A stretch of DNA of 42,721 nt, from contig JAPLIB010000003.1 of assembly GCA_026389335.1 (NCBI GenBank), positions 1-42,721 on the forward strand, read 5' to 3'. Of this stretch, positions 40,197 through 42,721 are shown in pieces. The notes under the pieces were generated by a model. That model searched no databases, was not told the origin of the DNA, and was given only the letters and a program-made list of their open reading frames with translations. The first letter of the stretch is position 1. The number at the start of each line of letters is the position of its first letter. The DNA is from Cyanobacteriota bacterium (GTDB lineage: Bacteria > Cyanobacteriota > Cyanobacteriia > PCC-6307 > Cyanobiaceae). The translations under genes were made by a program, and so were the position numbers.

Positions 40197-42377
40197 ATGC
40201 CTGACAGCTCCGGCCCGCCCCTGACGCCCAGTGGATCCCGGTGGCAGAGGCTGATCTGGTGGCTGTTACTGCTGGCGCTCTGGGCCGGAGCCACCCTGGC
40301 CGATCGGCTCTGGCTCGCCGCCGATGGACGCCTGCCCAGCTGGGATCAGGCCGACTATCTCAACAGTGCCATCGACCATGGCCGTGCCCTCGGCCTGCTG
40401 AGCGGCGGTGGCTGGCAGGGCTGGGGCCAGCTGCTCGATCTCTCGCCCAAGATTCCGCCGCTGGCCTCCCTGATCGACGGCAGCGTCATGGCCCTCAGCG
40501 GCGACACGGCGGATCAGGCCAGCTGGAGCCTGTCGCTCTGGCATGGCCTGCTGCTGCTGGTCGTGGCCTGCTGGGGACGGCAGCTGGGCGGGCGGGGCTT
40601 CGGCCTGCTGGCCGCCACCCTCGTGGCCCTCTGCCCGGCCCTGACGGCCCTGCGGGTGGATTACACCCTCGATGTGCCACTCAGCGCCAGCACCACCCTG
40701 GCCCTGTGGCTGCTGGGCCGCTGGCAGGCCCCGCCCCCCGCTGGTGGGCGCTGGCGGCAGGCCATCCTCGCCGCCCTGGCTTTGGCCGCAGCCCTGCTGG
40801 TGAAACAGAGCGCCCTGCTGCTGGTGGCCCTGCCCAGCCTCTGGGCCGCCCTCCGCGGCCTGGGCCAGCGCCGAAGGCGCCTCCAGGCCCTGGTGGCCCT
40901 GCTGCTCGTGCTGGGCCTGCTGCTGCCCTGGCTGCACCACAACTGGATCACCACCCTGGGGGGCACCAACCGGGCCGTGATCGAATCGGCCGCGGCCGAG
41001 GGCGATCCATCGCCCCTGAGCCTGGCTTCGCTGTTCTGGTATCCGCGGCTCTGGCCCGAGCAGATCGGCCTGCCAATTCTGCTGCCGGCGCTGGCGGGCA
41101 GCCTGCTGGCGCTCTGGCAGGGCCGTCTCTGGCAGAACCATCTCTGGCAGGGCCGCGTCTGGCAGAACCGCGTCTGGCAGAACCGTGGCCAGCTCCAGGG
41201 CCGGCTGCGCCACCCCTTTCAGGCGCTGCCGGCGGACTGGACCTGGCTGATCGGCTGCACCCTGGCCGGCGCCCTGGCCACCACCCTCAGTCCCAACAAA
41301 GACGCCCGTTACATCGCCCCGGTGCTGCCCCTGCTGCTGCTGCTGCTGGCCCGGGGCTGGTGGCAGCTGGGACTGGGATTGGAGCGGCTCTGGGGCCGCG
41401 GCCTGAGTGCCAGCCTGCTCGGCGGCGGCCTGCTGGCGGCTGCCGCCGCCACGGCCCAGGGGGCGGTGGCGGCGATCGAGCGGCCCGAACCCAGCCCGAT
41501 CCCGGCGGTGATCGAGCGGCTGCGGGCCGCGGTGGGCGCTACCCCCACCACGCTGCTGGTGGTGCCAGGCAGCCCCGATCTCAATGAACAGACCGTCTCC
41601 TATTTCGGACGGCTGGGCGGTGGCCGGATTGAAGCCCGCCGGCTCGGCCGCCAGCGCCACGAACATCCCCTGGTGCTGGAGCGCAGCAGCTGGATCCTGC
41701 TGGCCAGCGGCGACCAAGGCACCAATCGCCCGCCGATGCGGGAGTTGAGCCTCAAGGTGCGCCGCGATGGCCGCTTTGTCCAGGTGGGCCGCTGGCCGTG
41801 GAGCGAGGGACGCCGTGTGGAGCTGTGGCAACGGCGGGACGGGGCGGCCCCCCGCTTCGATCCCCAGTTCATCGCCCTGGCGCGGGGGATGGAGCGGGGC
41901 CCCGAGGGCTTGGCGACCCTGTTCGCCCGCATCGGGCCGGAACACCAGCTCGATGGCCACTTTCTCTATCAGCAGCGGGTGCGGGCCTGGGCCCGGCAGC
42001 AGCTGCAGCGGAACCCCGACGACGGCGATGCCCTCTGGTGCCTGGCCCTGCTGGCCACCTTGAACAACAGACCTGGCGAAGCCGAAGGCTGGTACACCCG
42101 GCTCAGCCAGCTGCAGCCCACCAACCCCTGGCCGGCGGCCTATCGGGCGGTGGTGCAGCTGGCCGACTGGCGGCCCGGCGCCGCCGTCGCCGAACTGGAT
42201 CGCGCTCCCGCCATGGTGCGCCGGCAACCGGTGATACGCGCCTTGGCCGATCTGAACGGCGTACTCTCAGGCCGCCTCTGGCGCCTGGGCTCCCTGCGGC
42301 AGCATCTACCCCCGGCCATCAAGGACGTGGTCCAGCGGGTGCAGGCCGGCGCCCACCAACTGGGCCCAGGCGGGTAG
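40197..42377 (+). CDS. GT39/GT83-like polytopic glycosyltransferase
   Basis: 726-residue membrane protein of the dolichyl-phosphate-mannose/ArnT-like superfamily, which transfers sugars from polyprenyl-phosphate donors on the periplasmic side. Early DRLWLAADGRLPSWDQADYLNSA carries the Asp-rich first-loop region typical of the fold (SWDQADY), followed by about ten hydrophobic helices to about 440. The C-terminal part (about 450-726) is soluble with helical, TPR-like repeats (DDGDALWCLALLATLNNRPGEAEGWYTRL). A pentapeptide repeat [LV]WQ[GN][RH] at 306-330 lies in a loop. ATG 40197 begins the N-terminal cytoplasmic tail; the frame is open far upstream antisense to porin 2. Substrate unknown. UppP in this window would serve the same lipid carrier pool. 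Confidence 0.8.
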   Translation: MPDSSGPPLTPSGSRWQRLIWWLLLLALWAGATLADRLWLAADGRLPSWDQADYLNSAIDHGRALGLLSGGGWQGWGQLLDLSPKIPPLASLIDGSVMALSGDTADQASWSLSLWHGLLLLVVACWGRQLGGRGFGLLAATLVALCPALTALRVDYTLDVPLSASTTLALWLLGRWQAPPPAGGRWRQAILAALALAAALLVKQSALLLVALPSLWAALRGLGQRRRRLQALVALLLVLGLLLPWLHHNWITTLGGTNRAVIESAAAEGDPSPLSLASLFWYPRLWPEQIGLPILLPALAGSLLALWQGRLWQNHLWQGRVWQNRVWQNRGQLQGRLRHPFQALPADWTWLIGCTLAGALATTLSPNKDARYIAPVLPLLLLLLARGWWQLGLGLERLWGRGLSASLLGGGLLAAAAATAQGAVAAIERPEPSPIPAVIERLRAAVGATPTTLLVVPGSPDLNEQTVSYFGRLGGGRIEARRLGRQRHEHPLVLERSSWILLASGDQGTNRPPMRELSLKVRRDGRFVQVGRWPWSEGRRVELWQRRDGAAPRFDPQFIALARGMERGPEGLATLFARIGPEHQLDGHFLYQQRVRAWARQQLQRNPDDGDALWCLALLATLNNRPGEAEGWYTRLSQLQPTNPWPAAYRAVVQLADWRPGAAVAELDRAPAMVRRQPVIRALADLNGVLSGRLWRLGSLRQHLPPAIKDVVQRVQAGAHQLGPGG
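41112..41186 (+). repeat. 15-bp tandem repeat, five units, in the glycosyltransferase
   Basis: Five 15-bp units (41112-41126 to 41172-41186) encode LWQGR, LWQNH, LWQGR, VWQNR, VWQNR. The core CTGGCAG is invariant. In frame, in a loop between predicted helices; strongly basic and aromatic. Confidence 0.95.
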
Positions 42378-42587
42378 GGCCCTGTTCCAGGGCACCGACG
42401 CGTTTGCGCAAACGGTGGGCGGAGCCCGATTTCGCCCACCTCCCAGCCCCTGGCCACCCGGTATGGATGGGATTGCCCAGCCGCTGACCAGAGATCCAGC
42501 CGGCTCGCCTGAGACCTTGTGCAGCCAACCCTGGGGTTCCCACCCTTCCTTGCTCAAACAACACTTCCTTGTTCAGCCAACGGCTAA
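42378..42587. other. 3' region of the glycosyltransferase with adjacent inverted repeats
   Basis: No supported gene. CGTTTGCGCAAACG (42401-42414) is a perfect 14-bp palindrome; GGTGGGCG (42414-42421) pairs with CGCCCACC (42433-42440) across an 11-base loop. They share one base and lie 24 bp after the stop, where a terminator is expected, but no T-run follows. CTTCCTTGCTCA (42545-42556) recurs as CTTCCTTGTTCA (42564-42575). Confidence 0.5.
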
Positions 42588-42721
42588 GAGTTCGCTGAAA
42601 AACCCGGCCCCCTCTGCCAGAATTGGGCAGCTGCCCATTCGTTGATGCGAGGCCAACAGGAGCGCAGTAGCTCTTTGTTCTCCTACGTCTCGATCGAGGA
42701 GCGGATCCCGACCAGCCATCC
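42588..42721 (+). mobile_element. Left end of an IS5-type insertion sequence, cut by the window edge
   Basis: A transposase gene begins at 42645. The likely element end is GAGTTCGCTGAAAAACCC from 42588, preceded by CTAA (42584-42587), which fits the YTAR target of the IS5 group. The right end, second terminal repeat and target duplication lie outside the window, so the boundary is provisional. Confidence 0.6.
42645..42721 (+). CDS. IS5-family transposase, N-terminal fragment (continues past the edge)
   Basis: 25 codons from ATG 42645 to the last base read MRGQQERSSSLFSYVSIEE followed by RIPTSH. The LFSYVSxEERxPxxH pattern matches the N-terminus of IS5/IS1182-type DDE transposases, whose next residues are usually PLR. 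The catalytic domain is beyond the edge. The ATG has no strong Shine-Dalgarno; it lies 57 bp from the presumed element end, the usual distance for these elements. Whether the element is intact cannot be seen. Confidence 0.75.
   Translation, partial: MRGQQERSSSLFSYVSIEERIPTSH

Noticed and set aside
1-42721. CRISPR array, tRNA, rRNA, prophage or defence genes
   Set aside because: No regularly spaced repeats, tRNA-like cloverleaf, rRNA signature or relevant protein was seen on either strand.

Overview
The window comes from a GC-rich cyanobacterium, most likely a Synechococcus/Cyanobium-type picocyanobacterium. Evidence: psbU (extrinsic photosystem II protein), ndhO, a CRR7-like NDH assembly factor, a probable petL, zeta-carotene desaturase, SLH-domain iron-uptake-type porins, several cyanobacteria-restricted families (DUF3120, DUF4346, DUF751, DUF6816, TIGR03279), and at least ten copies of the cyanobacterial HIP1 octamer GCGATCGC. 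PsbU argues against Prochlorococcus. Most of the window is densely packed core chromosome; the only mobile DNA is the left end of an IS5-type element cut off by the right edge.

Layout. 0.3-8 kb: a VOC protein, converging on a five-gene minus-strand run (uppP, TIGR03279 radical SAM protein, tolC, PucC-like carrier, inositol-monophosphatase-like), then DUF3120. 8-16 kb: psbU with a clear terminator, nadB, a VKOR-thioredoxin fusion, rimO with an MFS exporter, petL, and a B12-binding radical SAM enzyme. 16-23 kb: GNAT/DUF4346 pair, a small secreted protein, a RibD_C reductase coupled to a double-domain 6-pyruvoyl-tetrahydropterin synthase (PTPS), aroK, CRR7-like, DUF6816, GST. 22.9-27.5 kb: one tightly overlapping plus-strand operon DUF751-rbfA-GH3-GT2/TPR-hemD. 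27.8-31 kb: a lipoprotein, an SRPBCC protein and zds on the minus strand, divergent from an IscA/SufA-type protein. 31.4-36 kb: TPR protein, LpxB-related glycosyltransferase, membrane protein, TIGR01777 oxidoreductase, ndhO, J-domain protein. 36-40 kb: two tandem paralogous SLH porins, each with its own terminator. 40-42.4 kb: a GT39/GT83-like membrane glycosyltransferase. 42.59 kb to the end: IS left end and transposase start.

How the genes work together: themes are photosynthetic electron transfer (psbU, petL, ndhO, CRR7-like), pigments and tetrapyrroles (zds, hemD, PucC-like), the envelope (uppP, tolC, GH3, LpxB-like, porins, glycosyltransferases), and ribosome maturation (rimO, rbfA). No tRNA, rRNA, CRISPR array or defence island was seen.

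Most unusual: (1) both porin ribosome-binding sites carry GTGTGAGG, complementary to the conserved core of the cyanobacterial sRNA Yfr1, and the first has two mutually exclusive palindromes just upstream; (2) four unrelated genes contain in-frame tandem repeats of exactly 15 bp; (3) four of seven four-base gene overlaps are TTGA junctions in which a TTG start overlaps a TGA stop; (4) the double PTPS has lost its catalytic His in one domain and is coupled to a RibD_C reductase; (5) codon-position bias switches frame inside the 33.2-33.8 kb gene. All calls are from reading the sequence; no database search was run.
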